Below are positions 6,589 through 14,079 of a stretch of 19,109 nucleotides of DNA, piece after piece. The DNA lies in the NCBI GenBank assembly GCA_937973935.1, contig CALJJF010000029.1, positions 1 to 19,109 on the forward strand, in the 5' to 3' direction. Made by a program: the position numbers and the translations under genes. How positions within the stretch are numbered: the stretch's first letter is position 1; every line of letters starts with the position of its first letter. The notes below the pieces were generated by a model. The model did not search any database. It was not told the origin of the DNA and worked only from the letters and a program-made list of their open reading frames with translations. Origin of the DNA: MKRK01 sp001896915 (GTDB taxonomy: Bacteria > Bacillota > Clostridia > Oscillospirales > Acutalibacteraceae).

Positions 6589-8994
6589 ATGACGAATATA
6601 AACCAAGTAAAAATCATGCCGTTACTGGCACTGCGCGGATTGGTCGTTTTTCCGGGTATGCTGCTCCATTTTGATGTGGGTCGGAAGAAATCCATAGAAG
6701 CGCTGAACCATGCGATGGCAGCGGACCAGACCATCTTTTTATCTTCACAAAAAGACATGAGAGTGGATGATCCCACACCGGACGAATTATATGACATGGG
6801 CTGTATTGCTCACATCCGGCAGGTTTTAAAGTTGCCGGGCGATAACATCCGTGTGTTGGTGGAAGGTCTGACCCGTGCCAAAAAGCAGACGGTCATTTCT
6901 GCCGAACCCTTTTATACGGTGGAAATCACCGAATGTAATGAAAAGAAAATCAAAGAAGGTACGGTACTTGAATCTGCTTTGATCCGCAACGCCAGAGAAG
7001 CCTTTGAGGAATATTCAGAAGTGTCCGCCAGACTCTCTCCCGATGTTGTAATGTCGGTTTATGCCATGAACAATGCCGGAAAATTAGCGGATTATATCAC
7101 ATCAAATATTATTCTGCAGGCAGAAGACAAACAAACCATCCTCAACGAATTAAATCCCTTTAAACGCATCGAAAAACTCATTGTTTTCTTAAAGCGCGAA
7201 AGCGATATTTTGTCGCTGAACAAGGAAATTCATGAAAAAGTCAGTGCCCAGATCGAACAGAACCAGAGAGAATATTATCTGCGTGAACAGATTAAGGCAA
7301 TCAATTCTGAGCTTTCGGACGGGGACAATCCAGCCGAAGAGTCCGAGGATTACCGCTATCGGATCTATTCTCTGCATCTGGAAAAGGAAACGGAAGAAAA
7401 GCTGGTCTCGGAAGCGGACAAGCTAGGTAAAATGCCCTTCGGCTCCCATGAATCCTCTGTGATCCGTAACTATCTGGATACCTGTCTGGCCTTGCCTTGG
7501 AATAAATTTACCAAGGACAAGATTGACCTTGAAAAAGCGAGAAAGATTTTAGACCGTGATCATTATGGTTTACATAAAGTAAAAGACAGGGTGATAGAGC
7601 TATTGGCGGTTCACACTCTTGCTCCCAAAATCAACAATCAGATTGTTTGTTTGGTGGGTCCGCCGGGTGTGGGTAAAACCTCGGTAGCACGTTCCATTGC
7701 AAAATGCATGGGTCGCAAATACGTCCGTGTTTCTCTCGGCGGTGTGCGGGACGAAGCAGACATCAGAGGACACAGAAAAACCTATATTGGTGCCATGTGC
7801 GGACGAATCATCAACGCCATCAAACAGTCAGGTGTGTCAAATCCGTTGATTTTGCTGGATGAAATCGACAAGCTGAGCTCTGATTTCAGAGGTGACCCGT
7901 CGTCAGCACTGTTAGAAGCGCTGGACGGGGAGCAGAATTTTGCTTTTCGTGACCATTATTTAGAAATTCCCTATAATTTATCGCAGGTGTTGTTTTTGAC
8001 CACTGCCAACACGGTGGAAACCATTCCGGCGCCCCTTCTTGACCGTATGGAGGTGATTTCCCTTACCAGCTATACAAGAGAAGAGAAATATCATATTGCC
8101 AAAAACCATCTGCTCCAAAAGCAGCTGAAAAAACACGGGCTGACCGCAAAGCAGCTGAAAATTGCTGACAGTGCGGTGTATGATCTAATTGACTGCTATA
8201 CCCGCGAGGCCGGTGTGCGTAATTTAGAACGAAGCATTGCTGCTTTGTGCCGAAAAACGGCCAAAAAGGTGGTTATTGATCCGACCGTTGCTGTAAAAAT
8301 CAGCGATAAGAACATTGAGGAATATCTTGGTGTTCGGAAATATAAGCCGGAAACCATTTCAAAAGCGGATGAAATCGCTGTTGTCAACGGGCTTGCCTGG
8401 ACACAGGTAGGCGGCGAGCTGATGCAGATCGAAGCCGCGGCACTGGATGGCACAGGTAAAATTGTTTTGACCGGTTCTTTGGGCGATGTGATGAAGGAAT
8501 CCGCACAGACTGCGGTCAGCTTCATCCGCAGCCGTGCAAGGGAGCTGTGTATTGACACCGAGTTTTATAAAAATAAGGATGTCCACATTCATGCAACAGA
8601 GTCGGCCATTCCGAAGGACGGTCCCTCCGCCGGAATTACCATGGCTCTTGCTGTCATCTCGGCACTGACGGGGATTCCCATTCGCAGAGACATTGCCATG
8701 ACTGGTGAAATCACTCTGCGCGGCAGAGTTTTGCCCATCGGCGGGCTCAAGGAAAAATCCATGGCTGCTTATAAAGCGGGAGTGAAAACCGTGTTGATTC
8801 CCATGGACAATGCTCCGGATGTCACCGAAATTGACGAAACGGTCAAAAATTCCCTTCAGTTTGTACCTGTCGTCCATATGGATGAAGTGCTCAAGCTGGC
8901 ATTGGTTGACAAGCCCTGCCCGAAGCCATCCATCAATGTGGGAGCTGTCATGCAAAGTGATGTGACGGTAGATGGTCAAATCATACCCCAATAA
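6589..8994 (+). CDS. lon: ATP-dependent protease Lon (LonA)
   Basis: An 801-residue LonA-type protease that degrades misfolded and regulatory proteins in the cytosol. The order is: N-terminal LAN substrate domain (about 8-200), helical coiled-coil region (about 205-330), AAA+ module with Walker A GPPGVGKT (357-364) and Walker B LILLDEID (420-427), then the peptidase domain with the Ser680 (KDGPSAG) and Lys723 (GGLKEKS) dyad at the normal 43-residue spacing. The ATG at 6589 is chosen; GGAGGA stands 13 bases before it, slightly far. An ATG at 6544 precedes that site and is rejected. The 72-base gap after clpX holds no terminator, so clpX and lon are probably co-transcribed. A stable hairpin follows the gene. 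Confidence 0.96.
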   Translation: MTNINQVKIMPLLALRGLVVFPGMLLHFDVGRKKSIEALNHAMAADQTIFLSSQKDMRVDDPTPDELYDMGCIAHIRQVLKLPGDNIRVLVEGLTRAKKQTVISAEPFYTVEITECNEKKIKEGTVLESALIRNAREAFEEYSEVSARLSPDVVMSVYAMNNAGKLADYITSNIILQAEDKQTILNELNPFKRIEKLIVFLKRESDILSLNKEIHEKVSAQIEQNQREYYLREQIKAINSELSDGDNPAEESEDYRYRIYSLHLEKETEEKLVSEADKLGKMPFGSHESSVIRNYLDTCLALPWNKFTKDKIDLEKARKILDRDHYGLHKVKDRVIELLAVHTLAPKINNQIVCLVGPPGVGKTSVARSIAKCMGRKYVRVSLGGVRDEADIRGHRKTYIGAMCGRIINAIKQSGVSNPLILLDEIDKLSSDFRGDPSSALLEALDGEQNFAFRDHYLEIPYNLSQVLFLTTANTVETIPAPLLDRMEVISLTSYTREEKYHIAKNHLLQKQLKKHGLTAKQLKIADSAVYDLIDCYTREAGVRNLERSIAALCRKTAKKVVIDPTVAVKISDKNIEEYLGVRKYKPETISKADEIAVVNGLAWTQVGGELMQIEAAALDGTGKIVLTGSLGDVMKESAQTAVSFIRSRARELCIDTEFYKNKDVHIHATESAIPKDGPSAGITMALAVISALTGIPIRRDIAMTGEITLRGRVLPIGGLKEKSMAAYKAGVKTVLIPMDNAPDVTEIDETVKNSLQFVPVVHMDEVLKLALVDKPCPKPSINVGAVMQSDVTVDGQIIPQ

Positions 8995-9002
8995 ACTACA
9001 AC

Positions 9003-9042
9003 GGTGTAAATCCCGGTTCTTTCAACCGGGGTTTGCACCCGT
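9003..9042 (+). terminator. Stable hairpin between lon and engB, weak or partial terminator
   Basis: Bases 9003-9018 pair with 9024-9039 in a 16-bp stem (two G-T pairs, core CCCGGTT/AACCGGG) with a 5-base loop. Only CGTATTTTA follows, so the T tract is poor. It may slow or partly stop transcription, or protect the 3' end of lon mRNA. It ends about 25 bases before the engB start. Confidence 0.55.
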
Positions 9043-9065
9043 ATTTTACATATAAAGGAGATACT

Positions 9066-9677
9066 ATGAAATTTGATAACGCTGTTCTGGAATCGTCTTA
9101 CGGTACTGCAAAGCAGCTGCCTGTTTCTGATATACCCGAAATCGCATTTTCAGGCAGGTCAAATGTGGGCAAGTCCTCTTTGCTGAATAAAATTCTGAAC
9201 AGAAAAGCCTTGGCGAGGGTCAGCACCAAGCCCGGTAAAACCATTACCATCAATTTTTATAAACTCGGTGATGTTCGACTGTGTGATTTGCCCGGTTACG
9301 GATATGCAAAGGTTGCCGGCAGCGAACGGGAACGCTGGTCCGGTCTGATGGAGCATTATTTTACCACAGATCGTAACATAAAGCTGGTGGTTCAGCTTGT
9401 GGATATGCGCCATCCGCCATCTAAGCTAGATTTGGATATGCTGCATTTTTTGGAATCAGCAGGTTATCATTTTATCATAGCACTTACAAAAAGCGACAAG
9501 CTGAACAAAACCGAACGAAAAAACCGGCTTACCGCATTACAAACCGAGCTTTCATTTTTGTCCGATACTGTAAAAATCATACCTTTTTCTGCAGAAAAAG
9601 GAGAGGGTGCGGACGAAATTAAAAAAGAGATAGAAAATGCAATTTTAGGGGATGAAGGAAACAATGTTATTATCTAA
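9066..9677 (+). CDS. engB: Ribosome biogenesis GTP-binding protein EngB/YsxC
   Basis: A 203-residue TRAFAC-class GTPase needed for assembly of the large ribosomal subunit. G1 GRSNVGKSS is at 30-38, the G2 threonine is in KPGKTITINF, G3 DLPGYGYAK at 74-82, G4 TKSD at 141-144 and G5 SAEKG at 175-179. The protein consists of the GTPase domain alone, as is typical. AAAGGAG lies 6 bases before the ATG at 9066; an in-frame ATG at 9033 falls inside the preceding hairpin. The lon-engB order is conserved in many Firmicutes. The 3' end overlaps lysA by 14 bases, so the two are likely translationally coupled. Confidence 0.96.
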   Translation: MKFDNAVLESSYGTAKQLPVSDIPEIAFSGRSNVGKSSLLNKILNRKALARVSTKPGKTITINFYKLGDVRLCDLPGYGYAKVAGSERERWSGLMEHYFTTDRNIKLVVQLVDMRHPPSKLDLDMLHFLESAGYHFIIALTKSDKLNKTERKNRLTALQTELSFLSDTVKIIPFSAEKGEGADEIKKEIENAILGDEGNNVII

Positions 9678-10962
9678 CAACAGTTTAGCCGTAAACGAAA
9701 AAGGCAATTTGACCATTGGCAACTGCGACACTACCGAGCTAGCAAAGGAGTTTGGAACACCGCTGTATGTTGTTGACGAGACAGTGCTGCGAAATAATTG
9801 CCGGAAATTTGACTCTTCTATGAAAGCCTATTACGGCAAGGGTCTCGTAATTTACGCCAGTAAGGCATTGAACTGTATGGAAGTATGCCGTGTTGTGGCG
9901 GACGAAGGGTTGGGGCTTGATGTTGCCTCCGGCGGTGAGCTGTATACAGCCCTGAAATCAGGCTTTCCTGCAGAGAAGATTTATTTTCACGGCAATAATA
10001 AAACAGAAGACGAGCTGGTTTATGCTGTAAAAAGCAAAATCGGCAGAATTATCGTCGATAACCCCACAGAGCTTGCAAGGCTGGACAAAATCGCCGCAGA
10101 GCTTTCTGAAATCCCGAAAATTATGTTCCGGATCAAACCGGGGATTGATGCCCATACCCATGACTTCGTAAAAACCGGTCAGATTGATTCCAAATTCGGT
10201 TTTGCGCTGGAAAACGGCGAAGCGTTTGAGGCTGTGAAGCTGACAAAGGATATGAAGCATCTGGAGCTGGTGGGACTGCACTGTCATATCGGATCACAGA
10301 TTTTTGATATTGATCCCTTTATTCTGGCGGCAGAGGTCATGCTTAACTTCTATCTAAAAATCAAAAATGAGCTTGGAATGGAGTTTACCGATCTGAATCT
10401 GGGCGGCGGTTTTGGTATCAAATATACCGACCAGGACGATCCGAAGGAATATAACATATTTATGGAAAAGGTATCCGCTGTTGTGAAGGGATTTTGCGAA
10501 AAAGAAAACCTGTTGATGCCCTTTATTTGTATTGAACCGGGTCGTTCCATCATTGCTCCTGCCGGAATTACGTTATATACCGTAGGTGCTGTCAAAGAAA
10601 TTGAAAACGTGAAAAATTATATTTTGATTGACGGTGGAATGGGAGACAACCCGAGATATGCGCTGTATAAATCCGCATATACTGCGTTGCTTGCCAACAA
10701 AGCCGGCGTAGCAGCAGATTATACGGCCACAATTGCCGGCAGATGCTGCGAAAGCGGCGATCTGATTGCAGAGAACATTCAAATCCAAACACCGGCGGAA
10801 GGGGATATCCTTGCGGTATTGGCAACCGGTGCCTACAATTATTCCATGTCCTCCAACTATAACAGGTTTCCCCGACCTCCCATTGTAATGGTCAAAGACG
10901 GCAAAGCACGGGTTGTTGTAAAAAGAGAAACCTATGAGGATATCATCAGAAACGATATATAA
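9664..10962 (+). CDS. lysA: Diaminopimelate decarboxylase
   Basis: A 432-residue fold-III PLP enzyme that decarboxylates meso-diaminopimelate to L-lysine. The PLP lysine is K67 in YASKALN. HCHIGSQ (206-212), GGGFG (247-251) and EPGRS (291-295) bind the cofactor. CESGD (362-366) gives the catalytic cysteine and substrate contacts contributed across the dimer. The ATG at 9664 follows AAGGA by 5 bases and overlaps the end of engB; an ATG at 9652 directly abuts AGGGG, which is too close. No L-box is seen, so lysine control is not evident here and expression probably follows engB. A strong terminator closes the unit. Confidence 0.96.
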   Translation: MLLSNNSLAVNEKGNLTIGNCDTTELAKEFGTPLYVVDETVLRNNCRKFDSSMKAYYGKGLVIYASKALNCMEVCRVVADEGLGLDVASGGELYTALKSGFPAEKIYFHGNNKTEDELVYAVKSKIGRIIVDNPTELARLDKIAAELSEIPKIMFRIKPGIDAHTHDFVKTGQIDSKFGFALENGEAFEAVKLTKDMKHLELVGLHCHIGSQIFDIDPFILAAEVMLNFYLKIKNELGMEFTDLNLGGGFGIKYTDQDDPKEYNIFMEKVSAVVKGFCEKENLLMPFICIEPGRSIIAPAGITLYTVGAVKEIENVKNYILIDGGMGDNPRYALYKSAYTALLANKAGVAADYTATIAGRCCESGDLIAENIQIQTPAEGDILAVLATGAYNYSMSSNYNRFPRPPIVMVKDGKARVVVKRETYEDIIRNDI

Positions 10963-10969
10963 GCGTTTG

Positions 10970-11010
10970 AGTCAATCACCGGCTGTTTATGGTTGGTGAT
11001 TGACTTTTTT
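10970..11010 (+). terminator. Intrinsic terminator after lysA
   Basis: AGTCAATCACC (10970-10980) and GGTGATTGACT (10995-11005) form a perfect 11-bp stem, and the 3' arm leads into six T (11005-11010). It closes the tig-to-lysA block. Its 3' arm also supplies the -35 box of the next promoter. Confidence 0.9.
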
Positions 11011-11028
11011 ACCTTACTATGATAAAAT
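11000..11028 (+). promoter_or_regulatory. Promoter of yerC-methyltransferase, sharing bases with a terminator
   Basis: TTGACT (11000-11005, 5 of 6), a 17-base spacer and TAAAAT (11023-11028, 5 of 6). The -35 hexamer lies in the 3' arm of the lysA terminator. Transcription would start near 11035, about 25 bases before yerC. Confidence 0.65.
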
Positions 11029-11059
11029 TTTACTTAACTAAAGTGAAAGGAAGCGTCCT

Positions 11060-11359
11060 ATGAACATAAAGATTAAGGACCACAGTGTGGATGAACTGTT
11101 CAAAGCAATCTTGACGTTGAAAAACGTGGATGAATGCTATGCCTTTTTTGAAGATTTGTGTACCATCAAGGAAATCAAATCCTTTTCCCAACGTTTTATC
11201 GTTGCAAAAATGCTTCGTGAAAAGCGTGTTTACAGTGAAATTGTCACCCAGACAGGGGCAAGCACCGCCACAATCAGCAGGGTGAACCGCTCGTTGGAAT
11301 ATGGCAATGACGGGTATGAAATGGTGTTTGAACGAATGAAAGAACAGGACGCGGAGTGA
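11060..11359 (+). CDS. yerC: YerC/YecD family TrpR-related DNA-binding protein
   Basis: A 99-residue all-helical protein of the TrpR superfamily. The segment from about 40 to 80, with SFSQRFIVAKML, VYSEIVTQTGASTATISRVNRSL, carries the TrpR-like helix-turn-helix; ASTATISRVNRSL is the typical recognition region of YerC/YecD proteins. Most TrpR ligand-binding features are not obvious, and the physiological role of this family is not well defined. AAAGGAAG precedes the ATG at 11060. The stop codon lies 4 bases before the next start, so the methyltransferase is very likely co-expressed. Confidence 0.9.
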   Translation: MNIKIKDHSVDELFKAILTLKNVDECYAFFEDLCTIKEIKSFSQRFIVAKMLREKRVYSEIVTQTGASTATISRVNRSLEYGNDGYEMVFERMKEQDAE

Positions 11360-11363
11360 GAGC

Positions 11364-12095
11364 ATGTATTCACAGTTTGCATATTTTTATGATGATCTGA
11401 CTTCGGATATAGATTATGGTGAACGCATCGATTATCTCCTGTCTGTTTTTGATCAATTCGGCAGTCATCCCAAAACGGTTCTTGATATTGCCTGCGGCAC
11501 AGGCAGTGTGTCCCATGAGCTAGCCAAGAGAGGTGTTGATGTCATCGGTTTGGATATTTCCGAGGAGATGCTCTCTAAAGCCGCTGAAAAGACTTTGGGA
11601 CAAAATGTGATGCTTCTATGCCAGGATATGTGTGAAATCGATTTATACGGCACTGTAGAGGGCGCTGTATGTGTCTTGGACAGCATCAATCATATCACCG
11701 ATCACAGAAAGCTGTTAAAATTCTTCCGTCGCCTGTCCTTGTTCATTGAGCCCGGCGGAATTCTTATTTTTGATGTTAACACACCCTATAAGCATGAAAG
11801 CATTTTGGGGGATAATATCTTTGTTCTTGACCGTGATGATCTTTACTTGGTCTGGACAAACCGCTTTCACAAAAGAACGAGTATTGTAGATATTACACTG
11901 GATTTCTTTGTGAAAAAAGGGGAAGTCTATGAGCGGTTTTCGGAAGAAATCAAAGAAAGAGCATATTCTTTTGACGAAATCAGTATGATAATAAAACAAA
12001 GCGGATTTTCTCTACTGGGATGCTTTGATGACTTATCGTTTCACAAACCGAAAAAAAACAGCGAGAGGATTGTATTTGCGGTTAGAAAAATATAG
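11364..12095 (+). CDS. Class I SAM-dependent methyltransferase
   Basis: A 243-residue Rossmann-fold methyltransferase. Motif I is LDIACGTG (40-47) and the acidic residue after strand 2 is in VIGLDIS (D64). A proline-glycine turn EPGGILIFDV marks the strand-4/5 region. The N-terminal pattern YSQFAYFYDDLTSDIDY is shared by many uncharacterised clostridial methyltransferases next to yerC-like genes. The substrate cannot be told from the sequence. The ribosome binding site GGAGTGAGAG lies within the end of yerC, giving close coupling. After the stop there is only a weak A/T-rich inverted repeat (about 12114-12129), so the end of this transcript is unclear. Confidence 0.85.
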   Translation: MYSQFAYFYDDLTSDIDYGERIDYLLSVFDQFGSHPKTVLDIACGTGSVSHELAKRGVDVIGLDISEEMLSKAAEKTLGQNVMLLCQDMCEIDLYGTVEGAVCVLDSINHITDHRKLLKFFRRLSLFIEPGGILIFDVNTPYKHESILGDNIFVLDRDDLYLVWTNRFHKRTSIVDITLDFFVKKGEVYERFSEEIKERAYSFDEISMIIKQSGFSLLGCFDDLSFHKPKKNSERIVFAVRKI

Positions 12096-12141
12096 TAGAT
12101 AATGTAACATAATATTTTTTCAAAAAATCTTAAAATAAATA

Positions 12142-12170
12142 TTGACAAGAGCGTGTGAATATAATATAAT
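12142..12170 (+). promoter_or_regulatory. Consensus promoter of the tRNA operon
   Basis: TTGACA (12142-12147), a 17-base spacer and TATAAT (12165-12170): both boxes are perfect consensus. Transcription should start near 12177, about 30 bases before the first tRNA. This is the strength expected of a stable-RNA promoter. Confidence 0.9.
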
Positions 12171-12207
12171 AACATTCGTCGCTGAAACGCCAGTGGCACT
12201 CCAGTGT

Positions 12208-12283
12208 GGGAGCATAGCTCAGCTGGGAGAGCATCTGCCTTACAAGCAGAGGGTCACAGGTTCGAGCCCTGTTGTTCCCACCA
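12208..12283 (+). tRNA. tRNA-Val (anticodon TAC)
   Basis: The cloverleaf is complete: acceptor GGGAGCA/TGTTCCC, D arm GCTC/GAGC, anticodon stem TCTGC/GCAGA with loop CTTACAA, T arm ACAGG/CCTGT with TTCGAGC. CCA is encoded. 76 bases. First gene of the five-tRNA operon. Confidence 0.96.
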
Positions 12284-12289
12284 CAATTT

Positions 12290-12366
12290 GGCTCGGTAGT
12301 TCAGCTGGTTAGAACGCTAGCCTGTCACGCTAGAGGTCGAGGGTTCGAGTCCCTTCCGAGTCGCCA
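12290..12366 (+). tRNA. tRNA-Asp (anticodon GTC)
   Basis: 77 bases with encoded CCA. The anticodon stem CTAGC/GCTAG encloses CTGTCAC, giving GTC. The T arm is GAGGG/CCCTT with TTCGAGT, and the discriminator base is G. Six bases separate it from tRNA-Val. Confidence 0.96.
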
Positions 12367-12398
12367 CTAATATTATCTGCAACAGGATGATATTATTT

Positions 12399-12474
12399 GG
12401 CTCTGTAGCTCAGTTGGTAGAGCAGTGGACTGAAAATCCACGTGTCGTTGGTTCGATTCCGACCGGAGCCACCA
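12399..12474 (+). tRNA. tRNA-Phe (anticodon GAA)
   Basis: 76 bases with encoded CCA. Acceptor GGCTCTG pairs with CGGAGCC; the anticodon stem GTGGA/TCCAC encloses CTGAAAA, giving GAA. Confidence 0.96.
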
Positions 12475-12478
12475 TTAT

Positions 12479-12554
12479 GCGGATTTAGCTCATCTGGTAG
12501 AGCGCCACCTTGCCAAGGTGGAGGTAGCGAGTTCGAGCCTCGTAATCCGCTCCA
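12479..12554 (+). tRNA. tRNA-Gly (anticodon GCC)
   Basis: 76 bases with encoded CCA. Acceptor GCGGATT pairs with AATCCGC; the anticodon stem CCACC/GGTGG encloses TTGCCAA, giving GCC. The discriminator base is T. Confidence 0.96.
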
Positions 12555-12558
12555 AAGA

Positions 12559-12591
12559 AAAGGACGCTGAAATGTAAATTTGGCGTCCTTT
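12559..12591 (+). terminator. Hairpin between tRNA-Gly and tRNA-Cys
   Basis: AAAGGACGC (12559-12567) pairs with GCGTCCTTT (12583-12591) around a 15-base loop. Only three T are present, inside the stem, so it may be a weak terminator or a processing hairpin rather than a full stop. tRNA-Cys follows 13 bases later and is probably reached by read-through. Confidence 0.45.
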
Positions 12592-12604
12592 CACAAATTC
12601 ATAT

Positions 12605-12679
12605 GGTGCCATAGCCAAGTGGTAAGGCCGAGGTCTGCAAAACCTCTACTCCCCAGTTCAAATCTGGGTGGCACCTCCA
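12605..12679 (+). tRNA. tRNA-Cys (anticodon GCA)
   Basis: 75 bases with encoded CCA. Acceptor GGTGCCA pairs with TGGCACC; the anticodon stem GAGGT/ACCTC encloses CTGCAAA, giving GCA. Last tRNA of the operon. Confidence 0.95.
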
Positions 12680-12681
12680 AA

Positions 12682-12721
12682 AGAAAAAGCATTCATTCCA
12701 TAAGGAATGGGTGCTTTTTCT
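12682..12721 (+). terminator. Terminator of the tRNA operon
   Basis: Bases 12682-12699 pair with 12704-12721 (18 bp, two G-T pairs) around a 4-base loop, and the 3' arm includes TTTTTCTTTCT. It begins three bases after tRNA-Cys. From here to the stop of the next gene at 12881 (about 160 bases) I see nothing recognisable. Confidence 0.9.
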
Positions 12722-12880
12722 TTCTCTATGTCAATAGTTGAATTTGCATTCAAATTAGACCGAGGTTTTTGTGTGCAAGGTGTTGGGTATTACAGTTGGT
12801 AATGTTATTACTGCTTCATTGATGATTCACTTTTTATTTCTCTGACTTATAATATAGAACGCTCATTTATTCTGCATTGG

Positions 12881-13903
12881 CTATTCTATGATATGGTCAA
12901 TAAACAATATTTCTTTGCGGTTTTTTTCAATGGTAAAAAGAATATGTCCGTTCTCATAAAAGCCGTCGGCATAGCTGTAGTTGCCGGGATCCTCCGTCAT
13001 GGTTTTTTGATAGCGAAAGGTATTCATGTTGTCATCCGATATCCAGATTTGTAAGGGGTAGCGGTGAACATATCTGGCGGTTTCAATTCCTTTATTGTTC
13101 GGTGTATGGATGAGTGCGATTCTGCCGTCGGGAATTGCAATCAATTTTGGTTTGTTGGTAGGGTTGGGAATATCGGTCTTGACCGCTTCGCTCCAGGTTT
13201 TACCACCGTCAGTTGAATTGCTGCGCCATAAATATCCGCTGCCACATTTTCTTAAGAGCATAGTCACGGTACCGTTGCTCAGTTCTGCAATGGTGGGTTC
13301 GCTCCAAATCCAGTCTTCCATATCAAAACGCACTGCCGGAAATCTATCATAGCTGTTGCCGCTGTCACTGCTTATTAAAACACCGTTTTCCACATAGGGG
13401 ACATTGCAATGCTCCACTCTGCCTTCGGCACCCTTCTCTTTGAACACACGGTCATTGGCTTCTTTTATGACAGGATAAAACTGATACGGAATCAGTATAT
13501 TGCTGTTTTTCAGGGTGATCATACCACGAATGAAGGTAAAGGACGGGAAGTGGGGAGGCGGACCGGAATTTTCCCAGGTATAGCCGTTATCACGGCTTAT
13601 CATTAGGATACATTCCCAGTCCAGAAAATGACCGCTGTGGGTGGTTAAAAAAGCATGGATGACATTGTTGAGCACAAAAACCTCTGTGCAGTATACTGCT
13701 TTGCCGTTTTCGGGATAAATGCTGACCGGTTCTGTCCAATGTTCACCGTTGTCAGTGCTGTGGAACACATAAACACGGTTTTCCGGTGCCGGTTCCGAGG
13801 TGCCGCCGCATTGGCAAATGCAGATCAGCTCATTATTGGGCATTCTCCTAAGTATTGGTTCACAGCTTAAACTATCTTGATGAAACACTATAATTCTTGT
13901 CAT
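12881..13903 (-). CDS. Sialidase-like Asp-box (BNR) beta-propeller protein
   Basis: A 340-residue protein without signal peptide or membrane segment. Asp-box repeats S-x-D-x-G-x-x-W are at 49-56 (STDNGEHW), 103-110 (SRDNGYTW) and 230-237 (STDGGKTW), with degenerate copies at 178-185 and about 288-296. This marks a six-bladed propeller of the BNR_2/sialidase superfamily. The position of the sialidase R-I-P motif reads CEPILRRMP, so the first arginine of the catalytic triad is not obviously in place, and WSEPTIAELSNGT (200-212) supplies an acidic residue and turn seen in many uncharacterised relatives. Sialic acid as substrate is therefore not shown; another glycan or a non-catalytic role is possible. 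AAAGGAG precedes the ATG by 7 bases. It lies downstream of a GntR regulator on the same strand and has its own promoter. Confidence 0.8.
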   Translation of the reverse strand: MTRIIVFHQDSLSCEPILRRMPNNELICICQCGGTSEPAPENRVYVFHSTDNGEHWTEPVSIYPENGKAVYCTEVFVLNNVIHAFLTTHSGHFLDWECILMISRDNGYTWENSGPPPHFPSFTFIRGMITLKNSNILIPYQFYPVIKEANDRVFKEKGAEGRVEHCNVPYVENGVLISSDSGNSYDRFPAVRFDMEDWIWSEPTIAELSNGTVTMLLRKCGSGYLWRSNSTDGGKTWSEAVKTDIPNPTNKPKLIAIPDGRIALIHTPNNKGIETARYVHRYPLQIWISDDNMNTFRYQKTMTEDPGNYSYADGFYENGHILFTIEKNRKEILFIDHIIE

Positions 13904-13982
13904 TTTCGTACTCCTTTATTTGATATAGTATGATTTACATATTTTATATACATATTCTTTCGGGAAAAGGGATCGCGCCTTC

Positions 13983-14011
13983 TTTATAAAAAATATCAGA
14001 CTCGGTGTCAT
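13983..14011 (-). promoter_or_regulatory. Promoter of the Asp-box propeller gene
   Basis: On the minus strand ATGACA (14011-14006, 5 of 6), a 17-base spacer and TATAAA (13988-13983, 5 of 6). Transcription would start near 13976, about 73 bases before the gene. Confidence 0.55.
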
Positions 14012-14023
14012 ACGGACTTTATT

Positions 14024-14043
14024 TTGTGGAGGTACTTCCACAA
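14024..14043. repeat. Inverted repeat upstream of the propeller promoter
   Basis: TTGTGGA (14024-14030) and TCCACAA (14037-14043) are perfect inverted copies around 6 bases, centred about 57 bases upstream of the predicted start of the propeller transcript. It has no T tract, so an operator is more likely than a terminator of the GntR gene. Confidence 0.45.
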
Positions 14044-14079
14044 TCAATCAACAAACAAATCAGATGCATGCTTTTACAA

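Noticed and set aside
12722..12880. Hidden gene or element between the tRNA terminator and the propeller gene
   Set aside because: No open frame with a ribosome binding site, no stable hairpin and no promoter pair was found.
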